Positions 12,232 to 23,149 of a stretch of DNA of 37,765 bases are shown here, piece by piece. Positions within the stretch are counted from its first letter, which is position 1. Each line of letters begins with the position of its first letter. Below the pieces are notes generated by a model. That model did no database searches and was not told the DNA's origin. It saw nothing but the letters and a program-made list of their open reading frames with translations. Source of the DNA: Intoshia linei (taxonomy: Eukaryota > Orthonectida > Rhopaluridae); the NCBI GenBank assembly GCA_001642005.1, contig LWCA01000252.1:1-37765 (forward strand), read 5' to 3'. The translations under genes and the position numbers were made by a program.

Positions 12232-13100
12232 CTTTTCATCTTCCTCTTGTATCGTCACTTTTTTATGTCTCAATATAAATATACTGTTCCAAATTTATTT
12301 AAATTGCTGGTGATAACGAGGTATTTTAACATATAAAATGTATTTATTCATCAAAGTTCTAATTTTTAATTTTATCTAACCTAATGGAAGTGAACCGAGT
12401 GTAAATTTATTCCAGATATCATATAATTCTATTGCAGTTTTATCACAATAGTATGCTTTTGATTTTCTTGGATTTTCCAATTGTAAAAAATGATATCTTC
12501 CTAAGATTTTCTTTAATGTAGATAATCTTGATGAACTGCTTAACGGTTCACTAATAAGTATTCTGTATGGACGTGCCAATCTCAATTTTTTTCTAGATAA
12601 TATATTTTTTGGTTGTGACATGAAGTATTAGAAAAATGAAATTAATTAATAATTTAAATAATAAACTTATGTTCACGTTTCAATAATAAAAAAAAATGCA
12701 TTTTAAAATTCTGCCTTAGAAAATTTTAATTAAATGAATTTTTTTTGCATATTCGTGATCAGCATATAAAAATACACCTATATCCAAATATACTTTTTGA
12801 TCTTTAAAAAAGTGCACACCCTAATGTTCAATGAATATTGTTCATTTTTGGTATAAGGGATTTTTCAGAAAAATATTGGTAAAAGGGGTTTTTTCCTTAA
12901 GGGTTGGTAAAATTTTGATTTTTTCTAATGCGATTTTACTAAATTGAATAAACTATGCTAAAAATTTATCATTTACCCCAATTATCTAAAATTTTCGTAT
13001 TCACCCCTAATAAAAGTATTTACCTCATGAGAATCACTGCAATATTTGATTAAATTTTATTTAGAAAGGTGCCGTCTTATTAATTTTTTTAGGAAGTTAG
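12232..13100. repeat. Second copy of the 869-bp block (transposon N-terminal part)
   Basis: Matches 842-1710 as far as compared, including the 81-codon minus-strand frame at 12621-12376 and the terminal GTGCACACCCTAAT ending at 12825. To the right, unlike at 1711, the sequence continues normally (TGCGGGCTTCG at 13101). This is probably the same genomic locus as 842-1710, present twice because of the assembly. Confidence 0.9.
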
Positions 13101-13535
13101 TGCGGGCTTCGAACTGTAAATGCTTTCTCACCTCTACTTGTAAAAGTACTTGTAAAAAATGAAAACTTAATCGATTGAAGTTAACAAGATTCAAATTAGA
13201 GTTGTATACAAAAAAAAATTTTAAAGTTACTAATAATTGTTAAAAATCAGTCGTTAGGTTATTTTTTTATAGGTTATTTAAATTGCCCTACTCATCAGTA
13301 ATTCATATTATCAGTTTTTTCTTGTCAGTTTCATTCTCATCAGTAATTTTAATACATTTTCGATTTAAATTCATTTTATATATATTTTTAATTTCTTTTG
13401 ATTTCACCATAGGTATTGTTATCGACAAGATTAAAATTATTTTTCAATTAAAAATGCTTTTGAGATTTGTTGTCATTTAAGTATTATCTTTGTAAATGTG
13501 ATCTTTTTTTTATAATTTGAGCTGAATATATATTA
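13101..13535. other. Spacer without gene
   Basis: AT-rich sequence with a short local repeat (CTTGTAAAAGTACTTGTAAA near 13138) and an unremarkable 65-codon plus-strand frame at 13283-13480 rich in Phe, Ile and Ser. That frame has no recognisable domain and looks like chance in T-rich DNA. Confidence 0.45.
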
Positions 13536-14035
13536 TCCCAACTTATATAATATGCTACGTGATTTTTGTTTGTGTGTGTATGTGTGTTACACTTTATGTA
13601 AATAACTACCCGTCTTAGAATTTTATAAAGTCGACATTTCAATTACAGTTTTTTCAGTGGGTGTTCGCAAACTTAATTTCAAACTCCCAATTTCATATCT
13701 TACGGGTCAAAAACCCCAGTTGTCCCTTTTTTTGAAAATCAAACGAGTTGAAGAATTTAAAAAAATATATACGCTGATACGGACTTTAAAATCATAAACA
13801 TTACCATAAATTTAAATGCTGATGCGGATTTTAAAATCATAAACATTATCATAAATTTAAATTTAAAAAAATACACTGATGCGGATTTTAAAATCATAAA
13901 CATTATCATAAATTTAAATTTAAAAAAATTATATTTTCAAAGCCAAAACCACAAATTATCCTGCTTTTTTTAATAAAAACAGCTCTAGAATTTCAATATT
14001 CATATATTTTTTTTTTGTATTTTATTTTTAATAGT
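13536..14035 (+). mobile_element. Helitron-family fragment (5-prime end intact, 3-prime end lost)
   Basis: Starts TCCCAACTTATATAATATGC at 13536 after an A, matching the reverse complement of the right ends of the copies at 20116-21659 and 25764-27126. Homology continues (GTTTGTGTGTGTATGTG, then a block around GGGTCAAAAACCCC) to about 14000-14035. No CTAG end or subterminal hairpin follows, so the copy is truncated. A 45- to 57-bp internal unit is tandemly repeated three times (13770-13925). It would lie in the intron of the first globin gene if that gene's exon 1 is upstream. Confidence 0.7.
13770..13928. repeat. Three tandem units of 45-57 bp inside the Helitron fragment
   Basis: The unit, recognisable by CTGATGCGGATTTTAAAATC, starts at about 13774, 13819 and 13876. 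The first unit is shorter and more diverged. Related Helitron copies at 20116-21659 and 25764-27126 contain only one unit at the matching place, so the array is a local expansion. Confidence 0.75.
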
Positions 14036-14099
14036 TGAGATCGAAATTTAAAAATATACATAGATTAATATAAAATTTAATTAACAAAATAAAATAATG

Positions 14100-14620
14100 T
14101 TTATCATTGTTTTGCATTCCATAGATAGTCTCCAAGCATATTTTTCATGTATTTAGATCGGTATCTATTTTCATATAGGAGGAATTGTTGGTGGAACCTC
14201 TTTCCATGTTCGTCGGACCAGGCTCCGCAATTTTCGGGAAAAATATTTAGGTGCCATTGTAAATAATGCATTTTTTACATTGATAGGTAAAAAAGATTTC
14301 TGATTTCAATGACGATGAATTTATAGTTTTCGATTTTTTAGCGTGTAATATTGGTAGGCTTTTTTGCGGTAGTAAGGTACTAATCTAGGAGTTAAACAAA
14401 AATAACAATCATTAGTATGATTTTTAGGCATAGACTATAGACGTGGAGTTTTAAAGTACATATAGCATACACTGTAAATATGTGATGGGGTCCAAATACT
14501 TTTTAGGTTTTTTGCTGACATCCCAAAAGTATGTTCGTATGCAATGATAATTGAATTTTTCATATCATACATTCTCTTTGATTTGATTTGACAAGGTAAA
14601 TGCCGCAGATGTAACAATAC
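14100..14620 (-). pseudogene. Decayed copy of a conserved transposon-associated protein
   Basis: Minus-strand blocks in order: IIAYEHTFGMSAKNLKSIWT then PSHIYSVCYMYFKTPRL (14617-14435), MPKNHTNDCYFCLTPRL (about 14430-14380), and NCGAWSDEHGKRFHQQF followed by YRSKYMKNMLGDYLW (about 14250-14120). They occupy different frames with stops between them. The order and the Cys-containing motifs match a protein family I recognise from many arthropod and Hydra sequences, which carries a W-T-P block, a PKNH..DCYFC block and an ERFHQ-like block. That family is probably mobile-element related. Frameshifts make this copy non-functional. Confidence 0.6.
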
Positions 14621-14993
14621 TTTGATGCGTTTTCGTAATTACACATGTTGTTTATAAGTTATCCATGATTACGATATCAATGAAACACAAAACAAAATAT
14701 CACTAGTAATAAGTATATACAGCTCAGTTGGAACTGTTACTGTAACTTCACTATTACAACAGATATCAAAATAATATTTTCGATATATGAATTTGTGTTT
14801 TATACTCTTTATATTAGTAGGATTAATAGTACGAGTTAATTTTTTTCTTGATAATTCGAGAAATTCGAAGCTCTAGTCGTGACCCATAAATAATTTAAGG
14901 GCCGATATCAGTTGATTAACATATCATTAAATGATGCATCCAGGCATATCGACCCGTGCAGGGTCTATTTTGTATAACTAATTAAACTTGTAG

Positions 14994-15125
14994 AAGACAC
15001 TTGAACCCATTATCAGAATTGTTAAAGAAAAAATGCAGGACGAAGACTACGTTAGAGCTTATCGATCTGTATTTGGTGTAATGATTGCATCATTGGTGAC
15101 AAAATTTTATAACGTAAAACCATGA
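14994..15125 (+). CDS. Globin gene A, exon 2 only (helices G-H)
   Basis: After a TTGTAG acceptor a 43-codon frame begins KTLEPIIRIVKEKMQ, continues YVRAYRSVFG, and ends KFYNVKP at a TGA (15123-15125). It aligns with exon 2 of the three complete globins here (M-A-L-E-P, V-K-E-K, A-Y-K-x-V-F-G), starts in the same phase 0, and therefore encodes the G and H helices after the G7.0 intron. No matching exon 1 is visible between the contig start at 12232 and this exon. It may lie in sequence missing at the N, or the gene may have lost it. The frame has no stop or frameshift, so it may be part of a working gene. Confidence 0.7.
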   Translation, partial: KTLEPIIRIVKEKMQDEDYVRAYRSVFGVMIASLVTKFYNVKP

Positions 15126-15343
15126 TATTCCAAAAGAGTACAGATTTGCTTCTGTTCCATTATATTTTATGTATATTTCAAATATTTTATTATTTATGAT
15201 ATATGTGTATAATTAAATTGGTCACGTTATGGTGTTATATTTTCTTAATCTAATGTAGATTGTAGTAATATCATAAAATTTTTCTTTCTTTGTCACTTAT
15301 GTCGTTGATTAATCAAAATGAAACATTTATCTATGTTATATAT

Positions 15344-15644
15344 CAAGGGTCGGCAACCAGTGACCCATATAATAATTTTAATGCCCCTTTTAGTAAATAT
15401 GTAAATTACTTATTTTTTAACTTTTAAACACCGTTTTAAACACTTTCTACTAGAATTGGTTCATTATAATCATTTTAATACTGAATTTTCAAATCGCCCT
15501 GGGTTTTATTTTGTTGAATATACTAGAAACGTGTCTCTTTATTTGAAATTGAAATGTATCATGTGTAAATTTGAAAAAACAAGTCCCGTGGAATTTTTTG
15601 ATATAAAACAGTGGCCATGAGATACAAAAGGTTGCCGATCCTTG
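15344..15644. mobile_element. hAT-type miniature element with 8-bp target duplication
   Basis: A 301-bp element with inverted ends CAAGGGTCGGCAACC and GGTTGCCGATCCTTG (one mismatch), flanked on both sides by TTATATAT (15336-15343 and 15645-15652). Eight-base duplications and ends of this type are typical of hAT transposons. No coding capacity. It lies between the exon 2 of globin A and globin gene B. Confidence 0.85.
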
Positions 15645-15652
15645 TTATATAT

Positions 15653-15982
15653 TATACATACACTAATAAATAATAAATTTACATCTCTAACATTATTATC
15701 TCATAATGACTACATGTATTTACATTTAATCTACACTTTAATTTTTATTAATCTTTTGACCATTAGGCCACACTTGGAAGGAATTTAAAATCTAATCTTT
15801 TCGGGTAGGTTAATTTCGACTCTGATCCGACTCTGACGGCTAAATTTTTATGGGAACTGGGTATCTGGAATATAAAAACGTACACAGACTATGCAATCCG
15901 TCAAGTTCAATAATTCATCAACATTTTCCAACTGTAAACATGTTTACATACGATAGATGTTCGATTTTCGAATAGTATAAAT
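15653..15982. promoter_or_regulatory. Upstream region of globin B
   Basis: About 330 bases between a miniature hAT element and the globin B start. It is less AT-rich than its surroundings around 15790-15900. A TATAAAT sequence sits at 15976, too close to the ATG to be the TATA box for a transcript with a usual leader; no better box is evident. No coding sequence was seen. Confidence 0.3.
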
Positions 15983-18900
15983 ATGCTAAAGTATAATTTA
16001 TTAAAAGTGTCATTTTGTGATATTAGTTTTGTCATAAAAACTTGGAATTCAATCATAAACACCAAAGAATGTGCAATATTGTTTTATAAACAATTATTTA
16101 CAATATATCCAAAATCTCAACTGTTTTTTAAGAAATTTCCCAAAGTTGAAATTAACGAATTAGAAAACAACAGTCAGTTTCTGTTTCAATGTATTTCTAC
16201 ATGGGAAGCAATTTCTCGTGGTATAAATTACTTGTCTTGTAATCTACTAGATGAAGCTAATGTGGAATTAATCAAATTTATTAAAATACATCGAAAAGTA
16301 GAAAATTTTCAAGGTTACATGTTTAAGGTAATGTAAATATTGAACACTTTTTGTTATATATTATACTTTTACGTACTTTACTTATATAAATTTGCAATCT
16401 ATTTAACCTACTATGTATAGTATATTATGTCTAATGTCTGTGTGTAACCGTCTATTTAAAAATATCACAGTAAGAATATAAAAACCCACTTTCTAATATA
16501 CATTTTTCGGGAGTGATGTTTATATCTATGTGTCATTTTCGGAAATTGAGTTATTCAGGGTCAAAAACCGATTTGACCTTTTTTAAAAATAAAATCGATC
16601 CAAAAACTTAATAAAACATAACTTCTGAAACACTTTTTAAAATAATAAACATTATCGTAAATCTCAGCCTCACAAACACACACATTCATTGTCAAAATCC
16701 CCAATTTCCCTGTTTAAAAAAGAAAACATGTCCAAAATTTTATAAAACTTATATTCTTGGATAGTTTTTAAAATAATAAGCATTATCACAGATCTCAACT
16801 TCAACAAAGTACTTTTTCATGATAAAAACACATAATCACCTTTTTTAACGAAATAAAAAGAGTCCTAGAATGAGTTAAAAAAGCACTTTATATTGATTTT
16901 TTTATTTCACCATTTAAAAAATATTGGTTGATAATATATTAGAACATATTAAAAGTTATTTTTGACGGGAATGCGTAGATTTCTGGGATTAAAATTTTGT
17001 TTTTATATTAACTTGAATAAGCAATATCAGAATAATTTTTTTTTAATTGTGATAAGTTATCACTGATAACGTAAATTATTAAAATTTTTTGGTTATAATA
17101 AAATAGTTTCGAAATGCAAAAAATGAATACTAAAGTGCTTTTTTGAACGTAAAGGCGTTATTTTGCTAGATTGAAATTTTTTAAGTGTGTTAGCTGGATA
17201 TAACTGTATCATCTGTATTTTTTTTTAAATTATAGGGTTGTTTTCATTTTTTAAAAAAAAGGGTAATCTGAGGTTTTGATCGTGAAAATAAACTTTTTTG
17301 AGGTTGCCATTTATGATAATGCTTATGATTTTATAAACTATCCCCAAATTTATATTGTATAAAATTCTAGAACTTTTTTCATTTTTACAAAAAAGGGTAA
17401 TTTTGGGTTTTGTCCATGAATATGTTTGTTTTAAAATTAAAAATTATCATAATATTGATGATTTTAAATTCTTAATCAGATTGTGGATTTTTTATAATTC
17501 TAGGACGGGTTTGAATTTAAAAAAGGACAATTGGGGTTTTGACCTTGAAGGACTCAATTTCTGAAAATAAAATTTACCGTAAAACAATCTATCTCGAAAA
17601 ACTGTAATAGAAATATAGAATTGCTAAAATTCGAATCTTCTTACATTTTTAAATAAAATGAAACAGACAGACACACAAACAAGCAGACATACAGATAAAC
17701 ATTTATGATTACTAAATTACTTTATATAAGTAAGGATTCTATAGCATATGTTCGCATTTATACAAATGTATGAAATTTTCATGTCGCTATATATATATTT
17801 GCATTTTGGCGTATAAAGGTAAAATAACAGGATTATAAATTAATTTGGATATTCCCTTTAGAAAATTATTTAAAATTAATTTTAACTTTTCATTTAATTT
17901 TTTCATTTTTAATTTACAGTCGTTAGAGTCTAAATCAGGGTTTTTTTTAACCTTTTTTAAATTTCGCTACCGGTTAGCCGGATCAATTTTTTCCAGCACC
18001 CTGTAAAAAATAAAAAAGTGTATCATTATATAATTATGGATATTTTGGGGTCCCTGTGAAAATTTAATAATCCACGGTAAAACGGTTTGGTTATTTCAGA
18101 TCTATTCAGCAAATTCAAATACAATTGTACTTTGTATAAATAATACTATTAAAATTTAATCAAAATCTGTTAAAGTAATTTTGAATATCTCAATAATAAT
18201 ATATCTTGTAGTACAACTACAAGTAAGTAGTGAGTTATCTACTCAGTCGAAAAATATTTTTAAAAATTATGCACAGACTACAATGTATGTAACATTTAAT
18301 TAAATTACATTAATTAATGTAAAAATGGAGCTACAATCAGTGACGATTCTGGCTAATCGAGATCACTCGGGCTAAAATTTTTATGACAACCACACATTTT
18401 TTTTTAAATTAACATAACTAAGATATAAATAATTTCTCAAAATTTTAGATGTAACCGCTTTATAAATTTAATCTATAGATTTATTTACTAGGTAAATTTA
18501 AATATGCCAGAGTTATATGTATTTAAAATTTAAATTGATTTAAACGTTTATGAAAATATTTCGCTTAGTGATTGTCAAGTGAATAATCTTTTCTGAATTT
18601 CAGAATCTGAATATATAATTGTGCTCATATTTACAAATTAGAAATTAATTTAACAATTATTAAATATTTTATTTTTTTTATTATTTTTCAAAAAATATAA
18701 AAATATCAACTCGGGCTTTGCCCGAGTAACCCGAGTTGGAGAGTCGCCACTGGCTACAATACATGTGTACCTATAAAAATGTATATACAATATATCAAAT
18801 CTTTCAATCTTTTTCTGAGTGGATCACCTTTAGTTTTTATTTACGTTAAAGGTACGTTTAGTAGTTTCATTTAGCGGGACATCAATTTTTTTTTAATGTA

Positions 18901-19087
18901 GACAATATGACTTAATATTTACCTAAAATAATTTTAGATGATGGTGAAACCAATCTGTCATGTAGTAAAAGAAAAAATACAAGACGAATCATATGTAAAA
19001 GCATATAAAACAGTATTTACAATCATATCCAATTTATTATGCGAACATTTCGACAATATCCAATATGATGATAAAATTGTAAAGTAA
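15983..19087 (+). CDS. Globin gene B, two exons, 164 residues
   Basis: Exon 1 15983-16327 (115 codons), exon 2 18938-19087 (49 codons plus TAA); GTAATG donor, TTTTAG acceptor, phase 0. Haem-pocket residues by spacing: Trp21 (A12), Tyr35 (B10), Pro43 (C2), Phe49 (CD1), Gln69 (E7) and His103 (F8, proximal). The intron falls 12 residues after F8, exactly the G7.0 position of animal globins; the usual B12.2 intron is absent. The Met at 15983 places Trp A12 at residue 21 as in genes C and D, which supports the start. Exon 2 (MMVKPICHVVKEK) ends in an extra polar tail. The most diverged of the three complete genes. AATAAA lies near 19118. It binds oxygen or another haem ligand; no signal peptide, so probably intracellular. 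Confidence 0.85.
16370..17736. mobile_element. Helitron-family sequence in globin B intron, two facing fragments
   Basis: The right end, read on the minus strand, starts TCCTTACTTATATAA at 17736 after an A, like the other family members. Minus-oriented homology runs left to about 16900. From about 16372 to 16880 similar sequence is in plus orientation (TTTACTTATATAAATTTGC, then GGGTCAAAAACC). Two insertions or an inverted rearrangement could explain this. No CTAG end was identified. Fills most of the first half of the globin B intron. Confidence 0.55.
18338..18752. mobile_element. hAT-type miniature element with 8-bp target duplication
   Basis: A 415-bp element in the globin B intron, with ends CAGTGACGATTCT and (right, reverse complement) CAGTGGCGACTCTCC, flanked by perfect GCTACAAT copies at 18330-18337 and 18753-18760. 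Near the right end ACTCGGGCTTTGCCCGAGT (18709-18727) forms a strong hairpin. No open frame. Confidence 0.9.
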
Positions 19088-19171
19088 TATAAACATAAAT
19101 AACTATTAATATGTTAAATTGTAATAAAAAATTTATATACAGAGTAAAATGTACTGCTAAATAATTTAAAA

Positions 19172-19825
19172 TTAAACATGATGAATATGATAATGTGCAT
19201 AAGAATTTTTACAATACTTGTAAATTCGAAAACGTCTACGTAATCTGAACAATTGTGTTGCAAATTCATGTTTTCTATTTTCAAGAGTAATTTTATTTAA
19301 ATTATTTTTTACATTTCTCCAATTTTCTCTAGATGATTTTTCATAGTGGCGAAATTTTAAATTTCGTAGAGAAAGTTTATTTAAATGGACCAAATTTGAT
19401 TTTTCATCATGTTTCTCAATTCTATAAATTGGTTCATTAATGTGATTTGCCATTTGTCTTGATTGGAATACTCTCGTTCTATTTTCAATTTTCGGTTCAT
19501 TGAATGATTGCAAGTGGTCATCAAAGTTTTTCCACGGCTTTGAACATGCATGTAGATTGAATCCTCGTCTAACAGTTTCAATGTTTGCTTCAATTGTTTT
19601 AGTGTTAGTTTTAGTTGGATTTTTTTGGTTTTTTAAAATTTTTAATTTTTTCAAATGTTTTCCATTTTTTTGATCGTTTTGGTCTTGATTATCCTTATTA
19701 AATTTATTTGTTTTATTAATCGGTTGGAATTTTTTATCATTTTTTAACATTAAAATTAAAAATTTGATAATTTTAACTTTACACAATGCTGTTATCCAAA
19801 CGTAATCAAGTCTATAATTTTGAAA
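19172..19825 (-). CDS. Uncharacterised basic, Lys/Asn-rich protein or terminal exon
   Basis: A minus-strand frame ends at 19172. It is open from an AG acceptor-like site (19826-19827) and has its first ATG at 19750, giving 192 aa; the earlier codons could be coding if this is a last exon. The first 60 residues are rich in Lys, Asn and Gln. The rest is balanced, with a basic C-terminus (FRLRRRFRIYKY, then HYHIHHV). A frame this long is unlikely by chance at this base composition. No domain, signal peptide or membrane segment is recognisable. It converges on globin B with 84 bases between stops. Function unknown. Confidence 0.5.
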   Translation of the reverse strand, partial: FQNYRLDYVWITALCKVKIIKFLILMLKNDKKFQPINKTNKFNKDNQDQNDQKNGKHLKKLKILKNQKNPTKTNTKTIEANIETVRRGFNLHACSKPWKNFDDHLQSFNEPKIENRTRVFQSRQMANHINEPIYRIEKHDEKSNLVHLNKLSLRNLKFRHYEKSSRENWRNVKNNLNKITLENRKHEFATQLFRLRRRFRIYKYCKNSYAHYHIHHV

Positions 19826-20115
19826 CTAATTTAGTGACCCATATACCATGTTCTCATTAAAGTTTAAAATTTTGGTTAAAAAGTAAATTTAATAAATAGT
19901 AGCATGTCAATGTTAATCAATTTATTGATTGACTGTCCCAAAATTTAGTGATTAAATTTTTAATTTACATAAATACAAATGTATTAGTACATCTTATGTT
20001 TAATGTTATTTTTATTAATTACAATTATAATGTATGTTTATTAAAAAATTAATTTATTACATTTTATACATTGTTATTGCAGTGATTGATAAAATTGACT
20101 ATTTATATATCCAAA

Positions 20116-21659
20116 CTAGCTTGGCTGTTTTGTACTACGTACAAACAGCACCTAGCTCTGCCGAAGGCACTCTTTTATTATACCAAAAAAATAAAAAAAT
20201 ATTCACGTTGAAAATCTAACTTAAAAATCCTACTATTAACTATTATCAATCCTTTAAAGGAGTGGTTCCCAAATTTGTTTCACATGGAACTGTCATAACA
20301 TTACTTTTTACTTTAAAGTGAGTTATTCCATCTTAATTTTTTTTGTTAACATTTGCGTAAAGAATTTTCAAAACAATTATTATCCCATTTTATTTATTTA
20401 TTAAACAGAATGTGTGTATAATATTAAAAATAAAGTAAAAACAGTCCAATCCTAAAAATTGTCATAAATAGCATAAATTCCAGAAAAAATAAAATTAAGA
20501 AACCTATTTTGTCATTTTCAATGTGATGACATATATTCAGTATCAATTTAATAAATAAATCCTAAAAATTGTCATAAATAGCATAAATTCCAGAAAAAAT
20601 AAAATTATAAACTATTTTGTTATTTTGAGTGTGATGACATACAAATGTATATTCAGTACCAATTTAATAAATACTTAAAAAAATACCAATTGTGTATCAA
20701 TAATTAATTAAATAATTAATTTTACCATTATTGCAAAGCATTGTAATATAAAAATTATTGATGTTAAAAATGTGTCCATACTTTTGGTCTTTTTTCTTGT
20801 GAATGTTACTTTTCTTTTTAACATTTTCAAATTAAATTAAGTTAGTATCAAAACATTTATAAATTCATTGCCGTAGATGTTCAAAATGTTTAGAAAATAA
20901 AAATTTGAAATTTAAAAATTGCGTAGCAATGAAAAAAATTCCGAAGAAAAGAATTATATAGATTTTCACCCATATTTCTTGACTGGAAATGTGTAGACGT
21001 ACAATCCACATTTTTTTTGAAATTGTAGGAATTTACATTTTCAATTTTTTATTTTAATTGATTTATTTGAAAAATATTGGTTGAATATATTAAAAGTATT
21101 TTTCACCGGGAATGCGTAGATTTCTCGGGTTGAACTTTTGTATTTATATCAACTGGAATAGGTTCTATCAGAATAATTTTTTTTTAATTTTCGGACCATT
21201 AATTATTTCATATTTTTTGTTTTAATAAAATATTTCGGTAAAAAAATATATAAATACTAAAATGCTTTTTTGACCGTAAAGTCGTCACTTATTTGGATTA
21301 AAATTTTTGAAATTCTAGGGCTGTTTTGATTAAAAAAAGAAGCGTAATTTGTGGTTTTGGCTCTGAAGATATAATTTTTTTAAATTGAAATTTATGATAA
21401 TGTTTACAATTTTAAAATCCGCATCAGCGTATATATTTTGTTAAATTCTCCAACTTGTCTAATTTTCAAAAAAAGGGACAACAGGGGTTTTTGACCCTTA
21501 AGATGTGAAATTGGGAGGTTGAAATTTATCTTATTATACGTCCCGGAAAAAACTGTAATTGAAATGTTGTCTTTAAAAAATTCTAAGAGTGCTAGTTATT
21601 TCAAAAAAGTAACACACACACACAAACAAAAATAGCGTTGCATTTTATATAAGTTAGGA
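20116..21659 (-). mobile_element. Non-autonomous Helitron, copy 1
   Basis: A 1544-bp element on the minus strand. Its 5-prime end is TCCTAACTTATATAA (from 21659) preceded by A; its 3-prime end is CTAG (20119-20116) followed by T, with a GC-containing hairpin (GCTGTTTGTACG pairing with TACAAAACAGC) just inside. TC start, CTRR end, subterminal 3-prime hairpin, insertion between A and T, and no target duplication are the defining Helitron features. No Rep/helicase gene is present. The interior carries hAT-derived sequence (AGTGGTTCCCAAA near 20262) and a duplicated block of about 115 bp (20451-20680). Confidence 0.85.
20451..20680. repeat. Two tandem units of about 115 bp inside Helitron copy 1
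   Basis: Both units begin with CCTAAAAATTGTCATAAATA and continue through the same CATAAATTCC and GTGATGACATA blocks. Helitron copy 2 has one such unit (about 26094-26210), so this is a duplication within copy 1. Confidence 0.8.
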
Positions 21660-22440
21660 TTGATTAATAGCATTTATTACAACCAACGACACGACAAAAC
21701 TACAAAATCTAATATTACATAAGCCAAGTGTTTATAAACCTATTATACTCGATGCTCCGAAAATTAAGAACAAATAAAAAAAATTGCCACAAATTAATTC
21801 CATATCGCTAATAGCCACTTTCTAGTCCATGATGTGGACTTAAAACATTTAAATTAACAACTACACTAACAAATAAAACTAGTAATTTACAAGATTGAAA
21901 AATATTTTATTTTTAAAATTCTCACTTGCAAAAATGAGCTTAATTGGGCATCTTCAATTTTTTACAGAGAATTATTGGTTATATATATATGGGTCGATTC
22001 GAGATACTGATCCAGATGTACCCATAGATGACCGTATCCATAATCGATATGTATATAGTCGATTCTATATAAAATTGACTAACAATAAGAACTTACTTAT
22101 GAATTATGGAGGGGCGATTATAAAAACGGATTGAGAATCCGTGCAATAAAATATTGAGAAATGAATTGATTATGTTCGTTTAATTGACGTCACTTTCTTA
22201 AATTATATTTTAATTAATGAATGCATTGTTTATCTTAGTCTTCGTCATTTTGCTACACCGTAACGCGTGAGAAGACAAGAATTTCAATGTATACTGATAA
22301 TAAAGTGTTTAATGAAAAAAATAATTAAATTTAATCCACTTTAAAAACATACTTCAGATGAATTTTACCAACATTGGAAAGCAATTTCAAAGCATAAAAA
22401 TGTTTTAATTATTTCCATGTAATTCTCGCGCCTGGTGATT
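21660..22440. other. Spacer with an unexplained 79-codon frame
   Basis: Mostly AT-rich DNA. A plus-strand frame from 21895 (ATG at 21934) to 22134 reads through DPDVPIDDRIHNRYVYSRF and shows no family I recognise. The stretch 22330-22420 matches sequence also found inside the Helitrons (near 20720 and 26240), leading into the hAT transposase remnant to the right. Nothing else is supported. Confidence 0.4.
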
Positions 22441-22453
22441 GAGTTCCAACTGT

Positions 22454-22700
22454 TTAATTTTGGGTTTTATTTTGGTTAATTTCATAACAATATTTCATCT
22501 TTGACAAATTAATTTTGTTTCTATTTTTAGTCAATATTTTATTAACAGAACTGAAACTACTTTCAACCATGTAAGAGGTTGGAAAAAACAATAATATCCT
22601 TGACATTTTTGAATGCATTAGTGGATAAAGTGATTTTGAAGACTCACATCCCCACAATGAAAAATTTCCACCTTTCTCAAAACGGTACTTGGCTTCTTCG
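22454..22700 (-). pseudogene. hAT transposase remnant, C-terminal dimerisation region
   Basis: The minus-strand frame at 22657-22454 contains SLYPLMHSKMSRILLFFPTS followed by YMVESSFSSVNKILTKNRNK. This matches the end of hAT transposases of the ZBED5/GTF2IRD2-like group, where the F-P-T-S-Y-x-x-E-x-x-F-S-x-x-N block is highly conserved. Upstream (22658-22710) the frame is broken. Only the last part of the transposase survives. Confidence 0.75.
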
Positions 22701-23149
22701 TCATTTTAACATTTTGATTGAATTTTAGAAATTAAAATAATGGTGAAATGAGAAATGAGTCAAAAGTAATGTTGTATTGGTGAAGTTGCAGTTATCCATG
22801 AATATGTTATACATTATACATGTTTCATAATTTATTTAAGATTCGAATTCTCTGATACAAGCTCATTTGATTTGATCTTCATTCGATAATACTACAAGTA
22901 ACATCTATGATTTTCAGTGGTGTAGCGTCATAGTGTGCAAAATGTTCGCCGAACACCCTAGAAAACTTAAAAAATTTATATTTTGACCCACTTTTGATAT
23001 TATTTATTTACATTACGTACTGTTCACGTTATATTATGTTACATCGTACACGTATTTGACATGTGTGAATTATAATTAGTTACGTTAGTTATGTTACGAA
23101 ATAAAAAAAAATAAATACCAAAGTGGTTAAAAATTAAAAATTTTTGCGT

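Noticed and set aside
13770-13928. CRISPR-like regular repeats
   Set aside because: Only three diverging units with no unique spacers, inside a eukaryotic transposon.
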